A stretch of DNA of 64,000 bases from FEN-299 sp963727765 (GTDB taxonomy: Bacteria; Acidobacteriota; Vicinamibacteria; Vicinamibacterales; Fen-181): the NCBI GenBank assembly GCA_963727765.1, contig CAVSGZ010000012.1, positions 62,001 through 126,000 of the forward strand, in the 5' to 3' direction. The stretch's first letter is position 1. Each line of letters starts with the position of its first letter. The notes under the pieces are model-generated. The model was not told the origin of the DNA and ran no database searches. It saw only the letters and a list, made by a program, of their open reading frames with translations. The translations under genes were made by a program, and so were the position numbers. This document shows positions 1 to 10,400 of this stretch, in pieces.

Positions 1-74
1 CCTACCTGAACACCCGCGCGAAGGCGGGCGAGGACCCGCTGCTGGCCGACATCCGACGGCGCCTGGGTCAGTGA
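1..74 (+). CDS. C-terminal end of an unidentified protein (partial)
   Basis: The window opens inside an open frame that starts at base 3, reads 23 residues (YLNTRAKAGEDPLLADIRRR, then LGQ) and stops with TGA at 72-74. The piece is charged and helical-looking but too short to assign. It is followed at once by a perfect hairpin, which supports this being a real gene end. Confidence 0.4.
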   Translation, partial: YLNTRAKAGEDPLLADIRRRLGQ

Positions 75-92
75 CGCCCGCAGCTAATAAGG

Positions 93-118
93 CAAGGCGG
101 GGATTGCTCCCCGCCTTG
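93..118. terminator. Perfect 11-bp hairpin between convergent genes
   Basis: Bases 93-103 (CAAGGCGGGGA) pair perfectly with 108-118 across a TTGC loop. There is no long T-run on the plus side. Read on the minus strand the stem is followed by CCTTATTAG. The position between the convergent partial gene (ends 74) and the minus-strand remnant (ends 135) suggests a shared bidirectional terminator. Confidence 0.6.
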
Positions 119-134
119 GTGGCCGTCCGGCAAC

Positions 135-330
135 TCACTTGGTCTTGAAGTATCTCGTGATCATGCTGCCGTCTCCGGCCGTCATCCGCACCGCGTAGCA
201 GAGGCCGGCCTTATTGGGCGTTTTCCAGCTCTGGATGAACTCGGTCCCGTCGTACCGCAAGGAAGTACTGCCGGTATTGTCAATGACGGCAGTCAAGCCG
301 CTGGCGGCTCCGGACCAGCGTGGTGTGCGA
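135..330 (-). pseudogene. Orphan PxKF-domain C-terminus
   Basis: Reading the minus strand, the last ~60 residues before the stop at 135 include YDGTEFIQSWKTPNKAGLCY and end RYFKTK. This is the pattern of the PxKF domain, a C-terminal module of secreted repeat proteins (tyrosine/asparagine-rich start, WKTP, CY, DGS, final FK). It lies just downstream of the stop of the giant metalloprotease gene (352) in another reading frame and has no start codon of its own in the homologous part. It is either the real C-terminus of the giant protein cut off by a further frame change, or the remnant of a lost neighbour. The domain call is by motif recognition only. Confidence 0.55.
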
Positions 331-351
331 CAGGTTCTCTCAGCCCCGGGC

Positions 352-3300
352 TCAGTACGCGACGCACTGGCCTTGCTTGCTGACGGCCGTGTTGCCTCCA
401 CCGCTGATGCTGGTGTTCCCCTGGCATTGCAGGTTGTGGGTCACGCGATTGTTGAAGACGAGCGTTACCGCGGTGTTTTTCTGGTCGATGAGATTGCCGC
501 CGACCGTGTTGTTGTCAACGGTTGTGGCGGCGGTGTTGTTCTGCACCGTGAGATTCCCGATGACGGTATTTCCCGCGCACCCAGTCTGCGACCCGATCTG
601 CACCGCGGCTCCACTGCTCTGGTACGTCAAGTTGCCCCTGACGCTGGCCCCGCACACCTGATTGGTGCCCGCGCTCGCGGGAAGGTTCTGAATCAGCACG
701 TTCCCCGCCACGCTGACTCCCGCACCAATCGAGAAACTGCTCGCGCCGGCGATCTGCAGATTGCCGCCGATGGTGCTGTTACTCACCGTCAGGCTGCCGC
801 CGTTCATCTGTAGATTGCTGCCGATGGTGCTGTTACTCACCGTCAGGCTGCCGCCGTTCATCTGCAGGTTGCCATTCACGACGCTGTTGTTCTTCAGCGC
901 CACCGTGCCTCCGTTTTGGGTCAGGTTTCCGGTGATACCGCCATTGGTGAAGGTACAGGTTTGGCCTGTCGAGACCGTCAGGTTACCGTTGTACGTGCCA
1001 GTGTATGCCCCGTTGCAATTGCTGCCCTTCAGCCCGCCCGCATTAGCGCTGACCGTGAAGGTCCGCGAAACCGGCGTCGCCGCCGTGTAGTTGGCATTGC
1101 CCGCCTGACTTGCCTGCACTGTTATGGATCCCGCGCCTACGGTGGTCAGCGTGTTTCCGCTGACCGTAGCCGGACCGGAGGTCACGCTATAGCTCACCGT
1201 CAAGCCCGAACTGGCGGAAGCGGCCAACGTGACCGTTCCCGGACCGTTCTGGGGCGGAATGATGGGGAAGGTAATCGTCTGCGCGGCCTTGCTGGCCGTG
1301 GTGGACTGGCTGGCCGTGGCGCTGGTGTAGTTACTGTCCGCCGCCCACGTTGCCGTCAGTGAGCAGGCGCCCGTGCCGCTGGTCATGGTGACGGTGTTGC
1401 CCGTGTTGGAGCAGGCCCCGCTGCTGGTGATCGCCCCCGTGGTGCTGGCGTTGGTCGTCGTCGCCACCGTAAAGCCGGCCTGGTAGGCCGCGCTCTGCGG
1501 CGCGCCCGTGAAGGTCACCGTCGGCGCGATCTTGCTGGCCGTGGTGGACTGGCTGGCCGTGGCGCTGGCGTAGTTGCTGTCCGCCACCCACGTTGCCGTC
1601 AGTGAGCAGGCGCCCGTGCCGCTGGTCATGGTCACCGCGGTGCCGGCGATCGAGCACGAGCCGTTCGCCGTGATGACCGCCGTGGTGCTGGCGTTGGTCG
1701 TCGTCGCCACCGTGAAGCCGGCCTTGTAGGCCGCGCTCGTCGGCGCGCCCGTGAAGGTGATCGACTGGGCAGCCTTCGCCAAGGACACGGTCGCCGACGC
1801 CTCTGTCCCACTATACTCAACGTCCGCGCCCTTCCTTGCCGTCACCGTGCAGGACCCGGTGCCGCTGTTCGCTGTGAGAACGTTGCCGCTGAGACTGCAC
1901 GCCCCGCCCACGCTGTAGGTCACCGCGCCGGAGTCGCTGCCGCCTGACGTGCTCAAGGCCTCCGATTGCATGTAGGTCAACGGCGAATTCGCTGACAGGA
2001 CCAGCGCCGGAGGAGTGACCCCGGTCGTCGCCTGCACCTGACGACTCGCACTGCTGGCCGCATGGCTGGCATCTCCATTCTGGGTCGCAGTCAGGGTGCA
2101 GATTCCGCTGCTCGCTGTCATCGTTACCGTGGCCGCCTGCGCGGTTCCGGCGATTGTGCAGACTCCTCCGCTCGCTGTCAGCGATACCGTGACGCTCGTG
2201 TTGTCCGACGTCACGCTGACTGGGAAGGCACTGCCGTTCGAGGCCGAGATCGGAGGACTCGGCTCGCCAAACGTGATCGTTGTCTGGTACTTGGCGAGTT
2301 CTGACGGCTGGCTTTCGCGTGGCGCCCCGTTGTCGCCAGGGATGGTGGCCGTTGCGAGATATGCGCCGCCGATGCTTCCATGCGCGACGTCGCAGGACGT
2401 GGCCGGCGGGTTCCCCACGGCGCTGCACACGCGGTTTCCATGAGTGTCATAAACGGTGTACTGCGAGATCACTCCGAAGTTCGGCGCCTGCCAGTCGAGT
2501 CGGATGCCGCTGTCGGTCTGCGTCTTGGTCAGGCCATAGGGCGGCCGGACAAAGGAGTTGGCCGTTTCGTAGTCCATCTCTTCGCCGCCGCCGTTGGGGA
2601 AGAGCACGCCCCCGCCATTGGGGAACAGGATGCCGCCGCCGTTGGGCAGCAGCACGCCCCCGCCGTTGGGCAGGCTCACCCCGCCGCCGTTCGGCAAGGT
2701 GATGCCGCCGCCGTTGGCCAGGAGCACCCCCCCGCCGTTCGGCAGGAGGATGCCACCGCCGTTGGGCAACAGCACGCCGCCGCCATTGGGCAACTGAAGG
2801 CCGCCGCCGTTGGCCAACTGGATGCCCCCGCCGTTCGGCAAGAGGATGCCCCCGCCGTTCGGCAGGTGCACGCCCCCACCGTTGGGCAGCAGGACGCCGC
2901 CGCCGTTCGGCAGCAGGACCCCGCCGCCGTTGGGCAATTGCACGCCCCCACCGTTGGGCAGCAGGACCCCGCCGCCATTCGGCAGCAGGACGCCGCCGCC
3001 GTTCGCCAGAATGATGCCGCCACCGTTCGGCAACTGCACGCCCCCGCCGTTCGGCAAGAGGATGCCGCCGCCGTTGGGCAGTTGCACGCCAGATTCGCCC
3101 GTCGGCACCGCCACCACCGTATCACCGGGCAGCAACACGCCGCCGCCGTTCGGCAACAAGATGCCGCCGCCGTTGGGCAGCTGCACGCCCCCGCCGTTCG
3201 GCAACAGTACGCCGCCTCCGTTGGGCAGTTGCACGCCGCCACCGTTGGGCAGCAAGACGCCGCCGCCGTTGGCGAGCAGGACGCCCCCGCCGTTCGGCAG

Positions 3301-4452
3301 CAGAACGCCGCCGCCGTTCGGCAGGATGATGCCGCCGTTGGCCAACTGGACGCCCCCGCCGTTCGGCAACAGCACGCCGCCGCCGTTGGGCAGCTGCACG
3401 CCAGCTCCGCCCGTCGCCACCACCGTACCATCGGGCAGCAACACGCCGCCGCCGTTCGGCAACAGGACGCCCCCGCCGTTCGGCAGCAGGACACCGCCGC
3501 CAGTCAGCAGCACGCCGCCGCCGTTCGGCAACTGCAGTCCCCCGCCATTGGGCAGCAGCACGCCGGAGCCGTTGGGCAGAACCACGCTGCCGTCGGGCAG
3601 CAGCACACCCCCGCCGTTCGGCAGCACGATGCCGCCGCCGTTGGGCAGCACGATGCCGCCGCCGTTGGGCAGCAGCACGCCGCCCGAGACGAAATGACTG
3701 CCGGTCGCGCCGATCTGCCGCAGGTTGTAGGTTGACCAGTCGTCGTAACCCTGCATGACGTCGTCGTGCTGGCCATCGAAATTGACGTCCTGGCTCGCCG
3801 ACCACGCGAACGACGACGCTGCCGCATCCCAGCGGTACATCGTCTCGTTCGAGGCGATGGGCGTGCCGTCACAATGCCGCGTGGCCGCGCTCTGCGTACT
3901 GTCCCCATTGCCGGCAGAGAATGGGTAGGGCGAATACCAGCTCGTCGTCGAGTAGTTCGGTGTTCCCCAGCCCGATGTGTCGCCCCCGAGAACCTCGCTT
4001 ATCGGCCCCAGTGCCTGGCCGGAGTAATCGAGCACGTTGTGACTCGGCCCGAGCAGGTCGATCTGGAACAGGTAGTTCATCACGCTCTGGTAGTTGGGTT
4101 TGCAGTTGGCCTCGTACGTCGCCAAGTAAGTGCCCGACGTCTCGTAATACGTCCCGCCGTGCGTCAGCCCCAAGGAGTGCCCGAGCTCGTGCATCAGCGT
4201 GCCGGCCTGCACGTTGACGCGCAGGCTGTCGTCCTGAGGCGTGTCAGCGGGACACACGTTGGTGACACGGTTGTTAGCATCCAGGCAGAACTTCCAGTTT
4301 CCCAGGGTGATGACCGTGTCCGCCCCGCCCACGTCCGAGTACCCGGAACTGCTGCCCTTCTTTCCCGAGTAGATGGCCAGTGCCGGATCGGTCGTGCTAT
4401 TAATCGGTCCCGCTACGTTCTTTACCGAAATAGTGAACGTCGTATCAGTCGA
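352..4452 (-). CDS. Giant secreted metalloprotease, C-terminal part (frame-shifted from 4445-10429)
   Basis: This frame continues the protein of 4445-10429. Just before a possible GTG start at 4332 it already reads TDTTFTISV and onward with no stop back to 4452, so it is the second half of one gene and not an independent start. Domains, counted from the GTG: zinc site HELGHSLGLTHGG at residues 48-60 with a later SVMNY that fits a Met-turn; about 40 NGGGVLLP-type octapeptides at ~215-583; a fibronectin-III-like stretch (~595-690); Ig-like repeats including two near-identical 81-residue copies; and a C-terminal part with repeated GNLQMNGGSLTVSNSTIG. It ends at 352. The HExxHxxGxxH pattern marks a metzincin-like zinc protease; the substrate is unknown. 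The long repeat arm suggests a cell-surface or secreted enzyme. The two halves together would be about 3,360 residues. Confidence 0.75.
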   Translation of the reverse strand, partial: STDTTFTISVKNVAGPINSTTDPALAIYSGKKGSSSGYSDVGGADTVITLGNWKFCLDANNRVTNVCPADTPQDDSLRVNVQAGTLMHELGHSLGLTHGGTYYETSGTYLATYEANCKPNYQSVMNYLFQIDLLGPSHNVLDYSGQALGPISEVLGGDTSGWGTPNYSTTSWYSPYPFSAGNGDSTQSAATRHCDGTPIASNETMYRWDAAASSFAWSASQDVNFDGQHDDVMQGYDDWSTYNLRQIGATGSHFVSGGVLLPNGGGIVLPNGGGIVLPNGGGVLLPDGSVVLPNGSGVLLPNGGGLQLPNGGGVLLTGGGVLLPNGGGVLLPNGGGVLLPDGTVVATGGAGVQLPNGGGVLLPNGGGVQLANGGIILPNGGGVLLPNGGGVLLANGGGVLLPNGGGVQLPNGGGVLLPNGGGVQLPNGGGILLPNGGGVLLPGDTVVAVPTGESGVQLPNGGGILLPNGGGVQLPNGGGIILANGGGVLLPNGGGVLLPNGGGVQLPNGGGVLLPNGGGVLLPNGGGVHLPNGGGILLPNGGGIQLANGGGLQLPNGGGVLLPNGGGILLPNGGGVLLANGGGITLPNGGGVSLPNGGGVLLPNGGGILFPNGGGVLFPNGGGEEMDYETANSFVRPPYGLTKTQTDSGIRLDWQAPNFGVISQYTVYDTHGNRVCSAVGNPPATSCDVAHGSIGGAYLATATIPGDNGAPRESQPSELAKYQTTITFGEPSPPISASNGSAFPVSVTSDNTSVTVSLTASGGVCTIAGTAQAATVTMTASSGICTLTATQNGDASHAASSASRQVQATTGVTPPALVLSANSPLTYMQSEALSTSGGSDSGAVTYSVGGACSLSGNVLTANSGTGSCTVTARKGADVEYSGTEASATVSLAKAAQSITFTGAPTSAAYKAGFTVATTTNASTTAVITANGSCSIAGTAVTMTSGTGACSLTATWVADSNYASATASQSTTASKIAPTVTFTGAPQSAAYQAGFTVATTTNASTTGAITSSGACSNTGNTVTMTSGTGACSLTATWAADSNYTSATASQSTTASKAAQTITFPIIPPQNGPGTVTLAASASSGLTVSYSVTSGPATVSGNTLTTVGAGSITVQASQAGNANYTAATPVSRTFTVSANAGGLKGSNCNGAYTGTYNGNLTVSTGQTCTFTNGGITGNLTQNGGTVALKNNSVVNGNLQMNGGSLTVSNSTIGSNLQMNGGSLTVSNSTIGGNLQIAGASSFSIGAGVSVAGNVLIQNLPASAGTNQVCGASVRGNLTYQSSGAAVQIGSQTGCAGNTVIGNLTVQNNTAATTVDNNTVGGNLIDQKNTAVTLVFNNRVTHNLQCQGNTSISGGGNTAVSKQGQCVAY
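1261..1780 (-). repeat. Two near-identical 243-bp Ig-like repeats
   Basis: Within the C-terminal half of the giant gene two 81-codon units follow each other. Both contain SAAYxAGFTVATTTNAST, TSGTGACSLTATW and SATASQSTTASK. The spacing of identical blocks (for example near 1288 and 1531) is 243 bp. The identity is high enough for recombination or assembly collapse. Confidence 0.8.
2584..3688 (-). repeat. About 40 tandem 24-bp units encoding NGGGVLLP
   Basis: The unit is 24 bp (8 codons) with variants at the hydrophobic positions (VLLP, VQLP, ILLP, IVLP, LQLP, VHLP, VLLA). The array is interrupted three times by longer variants (LLPDGSVVLP, LLPDGTVVATGGAG, GDTVVAVPTGES). On the plus strand the same DNA reads as long stop-free PPP-rich frames, which are artefacts of the repeat. 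The N-G-G-G turn alternating with three apolar residues and a Pro suggests a beta-solenoid or roll; this is inference. Confidence 0.9.
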
Positions 4453-7400
4453 GGACCGTGGGCACGTAGATCCCGTTCAGATAGGGCTGCGAAATCGATT
4501 CCGCGATCGTGATGCGCGCGGGCGCTCCGCCAGAGAGGGGGTCTCCCAGCCCGTGCGGCGCCGAGGTCGTGATCGTTGCCGTGTCGCCCGACGAGTTGAT
4601 GCTGATGCTGACCAGATTGCCATACGCGAAGCTCCACGCCGGGGTGGCGATGCTGTGCGCGAACAGCGCGTAGTGGTAGCTGTCCTTGCGCCCATGCTGG
4701 AAGCGCGGACTGCAGTCGCCCGTGGTTGCGCAGGCGTTGGCGTCGCGCGGCCCCATCTTCGCCAGGCCCAGCCCGAGTTTCCAACCGAGCACCCCTGGTT
4801 CGTTCGGCACCACGCACTGCGGGTTCGCGGGGTCCGTGTCGGTACAGGTTTGTTCGGGGATGATGTTCCCACCCTTCGCGAACTGCGCAGGCACGATGTG
4901 CGGGTACGGCTGGTCTTGGTAGTTGTTCCCCACGTCGAAATGCACGTTGATGCCGTGGTTCTCGAATGCCAGGGCCACCTCTTCGAGGGCTTCCAGCTTC
5001 GGCAAGTGCGAATGCCCGTTCACCGTGTCGCAGGTGCCGTCAGCGTTCACCAGGCTGCACATGTAATCGATCTGCACGAAGAGGTCTTCCGGCAACTGCG
5101 CCGGAGGTTGAACCGTCGTCACATCAGGCAGGTCCACCCAGGAGCCGTCGCGTGGGTCCTGGTAGCCGTGCGCGGTTTTCCAACTGGCGAGCAACCCATC
5201 GGAACCGGCGTTGACGGGCGTGCTGAGGACCATCACGCCCCCGGCCGCGACATTCCCGCTCGCCAGCGCGACGTGGTCGCCTGAGAGCGACAGGTTCAGA
5301 GTGTTCTGCTGCGCCCAACCGCTCCCGGTGTTGACAATCGCGGTCGCCGTGCCAACCGAGCCCGGGGCTGCCTCGTAGAAGCCTCTGAGGTCCTGACTCA
5401 TCGTACCCGTAGCGCCGGGCGGTACCCACGAGCCGTCATAGAGAACGACGGCCTTGAGCGGCACCACGTCGTTTCCGCCGAGGTCTGTCTCATTCGACAA
5501 CAAGCGGTAAACCACCACGAGGCTGGCGCCGATCGCGTGCCGCGATCCGTTGGCCCAGTCGGCGGGCGTGCTGACAGCCACGGGTGTACCCGACAAGCCC
5601 TGCGGCGTCACCGGCAGGTACGGCAGAACGTTCGCGCGATAGGTGCGCAGCACGCCGGTCAGCGTGCCATCGGTGAACCCGATGTCACTTCCCAGTTGTT
5701 GCGCGCCCAGCACGCGGTAGCCGAGGAACTGGATGCCGCTCGCCGGCGCGGAGGTGGCCGATTCCACCGTCTGCCAGTAGAGGAACGCCGCCAGGACGCC
5801 CGCGCCCTGCGGGATGGCTCCTGCCGTCGGCGTTGCGACGGTGATGGTCCCCGTTCCACTCCGCAGGCTCGTGCTGCCGACCGCGTAATCCCCGGTCACG
5901 AAGAAGTTGTTGAAGAGGTTGAGGGCGTTGGCGTTCACCGTCAACTGCCCATTTTGCGAGACGATCGAGTAGTTGGGAGCCGTCACGGGACCGACGGTAA
6001 TCGTGTAGGTACCGGGGACCGTCCCATTGAACCCCGTGGGCAGCGTCAGCGTGGGGGGGCTGCTGAACGCCGTTCCTGCCGTATCGCCATTCACGAAGCC
6101 GAAGTAGCTGGCCGTCAGCGGCGGCACTCGGCTGCCCGCGCCCATGGCCTTGTTGTCGGCGATGATGGTCAAGGGCGCCGGGTTCACGGTCAGCGTGCCG
6201 GGGATGTACGCGATCTCGTAGCCAGCCTTGACGGCGCCGGAGCAGGTAATCGTGTACGTGGCGACCGGGCTGGTGCTGCCGGCGGAGGTGACACACGTCG
6301 GCGTCGTGTCGAGCGTGGTGACATTCGAGCTGTACGTCAGCGTGGGCACCGTGCCACCGTAGGTCATGACCTGATTGGAGGCGGTGACCGTCAACGACGA
6401 GGTGTAAGTTCCGGAAGAATTGAACAACTCGAAAACGGTTCCGTACCCGTTGGAGCCGCCCGGATAGGTCGGGCCGTACAAGTTACCCGCGCTGTCCATG
6501 ACCAGACCTGCCTTGGGCCAGGCCCCATCGCCGCCTGAGTTTGTAAAGCTGTGCAGCACCGTCTCGGTGTACGTTCCGGGAGAATTCACCAACTCGAATA
6601 CGGTTCCGTACTCGTTGGAGCCGCCCCCAGTGGTCGTGCCGTACAGGTTGCCCGCGCTGTCCATGACCAGATCTGCTCGGGGCCCGGCCCCATCGCCGCC
6701 CGAGCCCCTAAAGCTGTACAGCACCGTTTCGGTGTACGTTCCGGAAGAAGTTGGGGACAGTTCGAATACTGTCCCGCAGCCGTGGGGGTCGCTGCAGTTG
6801 GGGTTGGGGGAGAGGCCACCCTCCATGGTCGTGCCGTACAGGTTACCCGCACTGTCCATGGTCAGACCTGCCCAGGGCGAGGTTCCATCGCCGTCCGAGC
6901 CTGTAAAGCGGTACAGCACCTGCTCGGTGTACGTTCCGGAAGAAATTGGGGACAGTTCGAATACTGTCCCGCAGCCGTAGGGGTCGCTGCAGTTGGGGTT
7001 GGGTGAGAGGCCGCCCTCCATGGTCGTGCCGTACAGGTTGCCCGCGCTGTCCATGACCAGACCTGCCTGGGGCGAGGCCCCATCACCTCCCGAGTCAGTA
7101 AAGCTGTACAGCACCTGCTCGGTGTACGTTCCGGGAGATTTCACCAACTCGAATACGGTTCCCCACCCAACGGAGCCGCCATAATAGGTCGTGCCGTACA
7201 GGTTGCCCGCGCTGTCCATGACCAGACCTGCTACGGGCCAGACCCCATCGCCGTCCGAGCCTGTAAAGCGGTACAGCACCTGCTCGATGTACGTTCCGGA
7301 AGATTTCACCAACTCGAATACGGTTCCGTACCCGTTGAAGCCGCCCTGATAGGTCGTGCCGTACAGGTTGCCCGCGCTGTCCATGACCAGACCTGCCGCG

Positions 7401-10400
7401 GGCTGGGCCCCATCGCCGCCCGAGTTTGTAAAACGGTACAGCACCTGCTCGGTGTACGTTCCGGAAGAATTCACCAACTCGAATACGGTTCCGTACCCGT
7501 TGAAGCCGCCCTGATAGGTCGTGCCGTACAGGTTGCCCGCGCTGTCCATGACCAGACCTGCGTTTGGCCCGCCCCCATCGCCGCCAACGCCCTTAAAGCT
7601 GTACAGCACTGAGAAGCTGGGCAGCGGCTCCGGGTTCACTGTCAGCGTGCCGGGGATGGTCGTCACGGTGTAATTAGCCAGCGTCGGCACGTTCGTGAAG
7701 GTGATGTCATAGGTGCCGGCGGGGCTCGTGGAAGTGGCTGACGTGGTCAGCGTGACGAGGCCGTTGAGCTCTTGCGCCGTATCGCCGCCTGCCAGTCCGA
7801 CGTAGCTGGCGGTCAGCAGGGGCACCGTGCTCCCGGGGTACATCCATTTATTGTCCGCGATGATCGCCAACGGCGCCGGGTTCACGGTCAGCGTGCCTGG
7901 CACGTACGTGACCTCGTAGCCGGCCAGGGCGGCGCCGGAGCAGGTAATCGTGTACGTTCCGACCGGGCTGGTGCTGTTGGCGGAGGTGATACACGTCGGC
8001 TCCGTGTCGAGCGGGGTGACATCCGAGTCGTACGTCAGTGTCGGCACTGTGCCACCGTAGGTCATGACCTGATTGTACGCGGTGACGGTAAGCGTCGGCG
8101 GGGGTGTCAGCGACAAGGCCATGGTGAGCGAATGCTCATCGCCTGCAGCGATGGCCGATGTAGCCCAGGGACCGTTCAACTGGGAGGGACCGTCCAACTG
8201 GGTCGGCGTGCTGCCAGTGACGCCGAAGCCCAACTGGCCGGCGTTATTGAGTCCCCAACCCCAGAGCGTGCCGTCGCCCTTGAGCGCCAGCGTGTGAGCG
8301 GCGACGCAGCTGGTGGCGATGGCCGCGACCGTCAAGAAGCCGCTCACCTGTCTCGGCGTAGGGCTATCGGTCGTACTACCATTGCCCAACTGATGGTGGT
8401 CGTTGTGACCCCACACCCAGACCGTACCGTCGCTCTTCAGTGCCAGGCCGTGTTCGTAACCGGCAGCAATGGCTGCCACGCCGGAGAGACCACTCACCTG
8501 CACTGGCGTGCTGTGAGGATCGTTGTCGCTGCTGCCGATCCCGAGCTGGCCGTAGTTGTTCATTCCCCATGACCAGACTGTGCCGTCACTCTTCAGCGCC
8601 AGGCTATAGTCGCCGCCGGCAGCCACGGCAACGACTCCAGTGAGATTCCCGCTGCTGTCGGACGAATCAATGACCTGCACCGGCGTATAGCTCGTCGTGG
8701 TGTTACCGGTCCCCAATTGGCCATAGGTGTTGCGACCGCGAGCCCAAACGGTGCCGTCGTTTCTCAGCGCCAAGCTGTGAGTCACGCCGCCGGCGAGGGC
8801 CACCGTGCCCGAGAAGCCCGACTGCAACTCCGGTGTTGTGCCGAAATCGAAACCCCACGCCCAGACGGTGCCGTCACTCTTCAACACCAGGCTGTGGCTA
8901 CCTCCAGTCGCAATGGCCGCCACCGTCCCCGCGAAGCTGGCCAGTCGCACGGGCGTGGTGCTGCTGGTAGTGCCGTTGCCCAGACCATAGGGGTTGTTTC
9001 CCCAGGTCCACAACGAGCCGTCGCTCAGCCGCGCCAGATTGTATGTGTCGCCGCTGGCGATGGCCGCCAGGCCGGATATACCGCTTACCTGCCTCGGGCT
9101 GTAGACAGGGTCGCCGGGGAAGCCGTCGCCGACTTCGCCGTAGAAGCTTTCTCCCCAGGCCGCGCCGATGGCCTGGCTCTGGAGCGCGAGACTCGAATAC
9201 GTGCCTGCGGATATCGCCACCACGCCGGAGAAACTCGGTATTTGCGTCGCCGTTGGATGGTAACAGCCGGCCGCCGGGATTCCACAGGCGGGGTATTCCC
9301 TCGACCCATTGCCCAATTCTCCCATCTGGTTGTTGCCCCAAGCCCAGACGGTGCCGTCGCTCTTCAGGGCGAGGCTGAACATCGTCCCTGCAGATACCGC
9401 CATCGCCCCGGAGAGCGCCTGCACCGGCGTAGCGCTCGGAGTGATTGAACCATTACCGAGTTGGCCGAACTGGTTCGTGCCCCAGGCCCAGACAGTCCCG
9501 TCGCTCTTCAGTGCCAACGTGTGGGTTTCGTAACTGGATATCGCCATTACCCCGGAGAAAGAGCCACCCATGCCATCCACGACATGTTGCGGCGTTGGAG
9601 TGGAGTAGGGGTACTGGACGGTACCGTTGCCCGGTTGCCCCATGCCCAATTCACCCTCGCCGTTCCAACCCCACGCCCAGACAGTGCCGTCGCTGCTCAA
9701 GGCGACACTGTGGAGGTCTCCGGCGGTAATGGCCACTATGCCGGGAAGAGGGGTGACCTGCACGGGTGTGAAGCTGTCCGGGCCAGTGACGCCGAGCTGA
9801 TTGTCCGCGTTGTAACCCCATGCCCACACTGTCCCATCGCTCCTTAGCGCCAAGCTATGTTCCGAGCCGGCAGCAATGGCTACCACCCCAGTAAGAAACC
9901 CGTGGCCACCCACGCCCACAACCTGCACGGGTATCGAGCTGTTTCCACCCACAACGCCAAGCTCGCCGAACAGGTTCCCTCCCCACGTCCAAACCGTGCC
10001 GTCGCTCTTCAGCGCGATGCTGTGAATGTCTCCGACGGCGATCGCGACGACGTCCGACAGGCCGCTCACCTGTACCGGCGTTTCTACAGGGGTAGTCGTT
10101 GTTGTGCCATCGCCCAGTTGGCCATAGTCGTTCGGCCCCATGGCCAGGACTGTTCCGTCCGACTTCAGGATCAACGAATGCCTGCCGTGGGCGACGGCCA
10201 CTGCGCCTGACAGGCCGCTGAGCTCTGTGGGCGAGTTGGGGAAGTCGTTGCCCCAGCCGACCACAGTGCCCACTGCGCGCGGGACGGGTCGCCGGTCGCC
10301 CGCGCTGGACGGCATGGTCGCGGCGAAGATCAGGGCGAGCACAAGCGTCACCCGGGCCAGTCGCGTGATGACGCATGCTGCTGGATAGGCTGGGGCAAAG

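Noticed and set aside
2584..3688. Possible CRISPR array
   Set aside because: The units are 24 bp with no unique spacers, keep codon register and encode an octapeptide inside a protein. No cas genes are present in the window.
2380..3735. Long stop-free plus-strand frames, including a PPP-rich one, opposite the octapeptide array
   Set aside because: They are the reverse complement of a 24-bp coding repeat, which is stop-free in several frames. They have no start signal or domain.
4440..4460. Programmed ribosomal frameshifting as the explanation for the split genes
   Set aside because: I see no slippery heptamer or downstream pseudoknot at the six break points, and the changes differ in direction. 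Indels or sequence errors are simpler.
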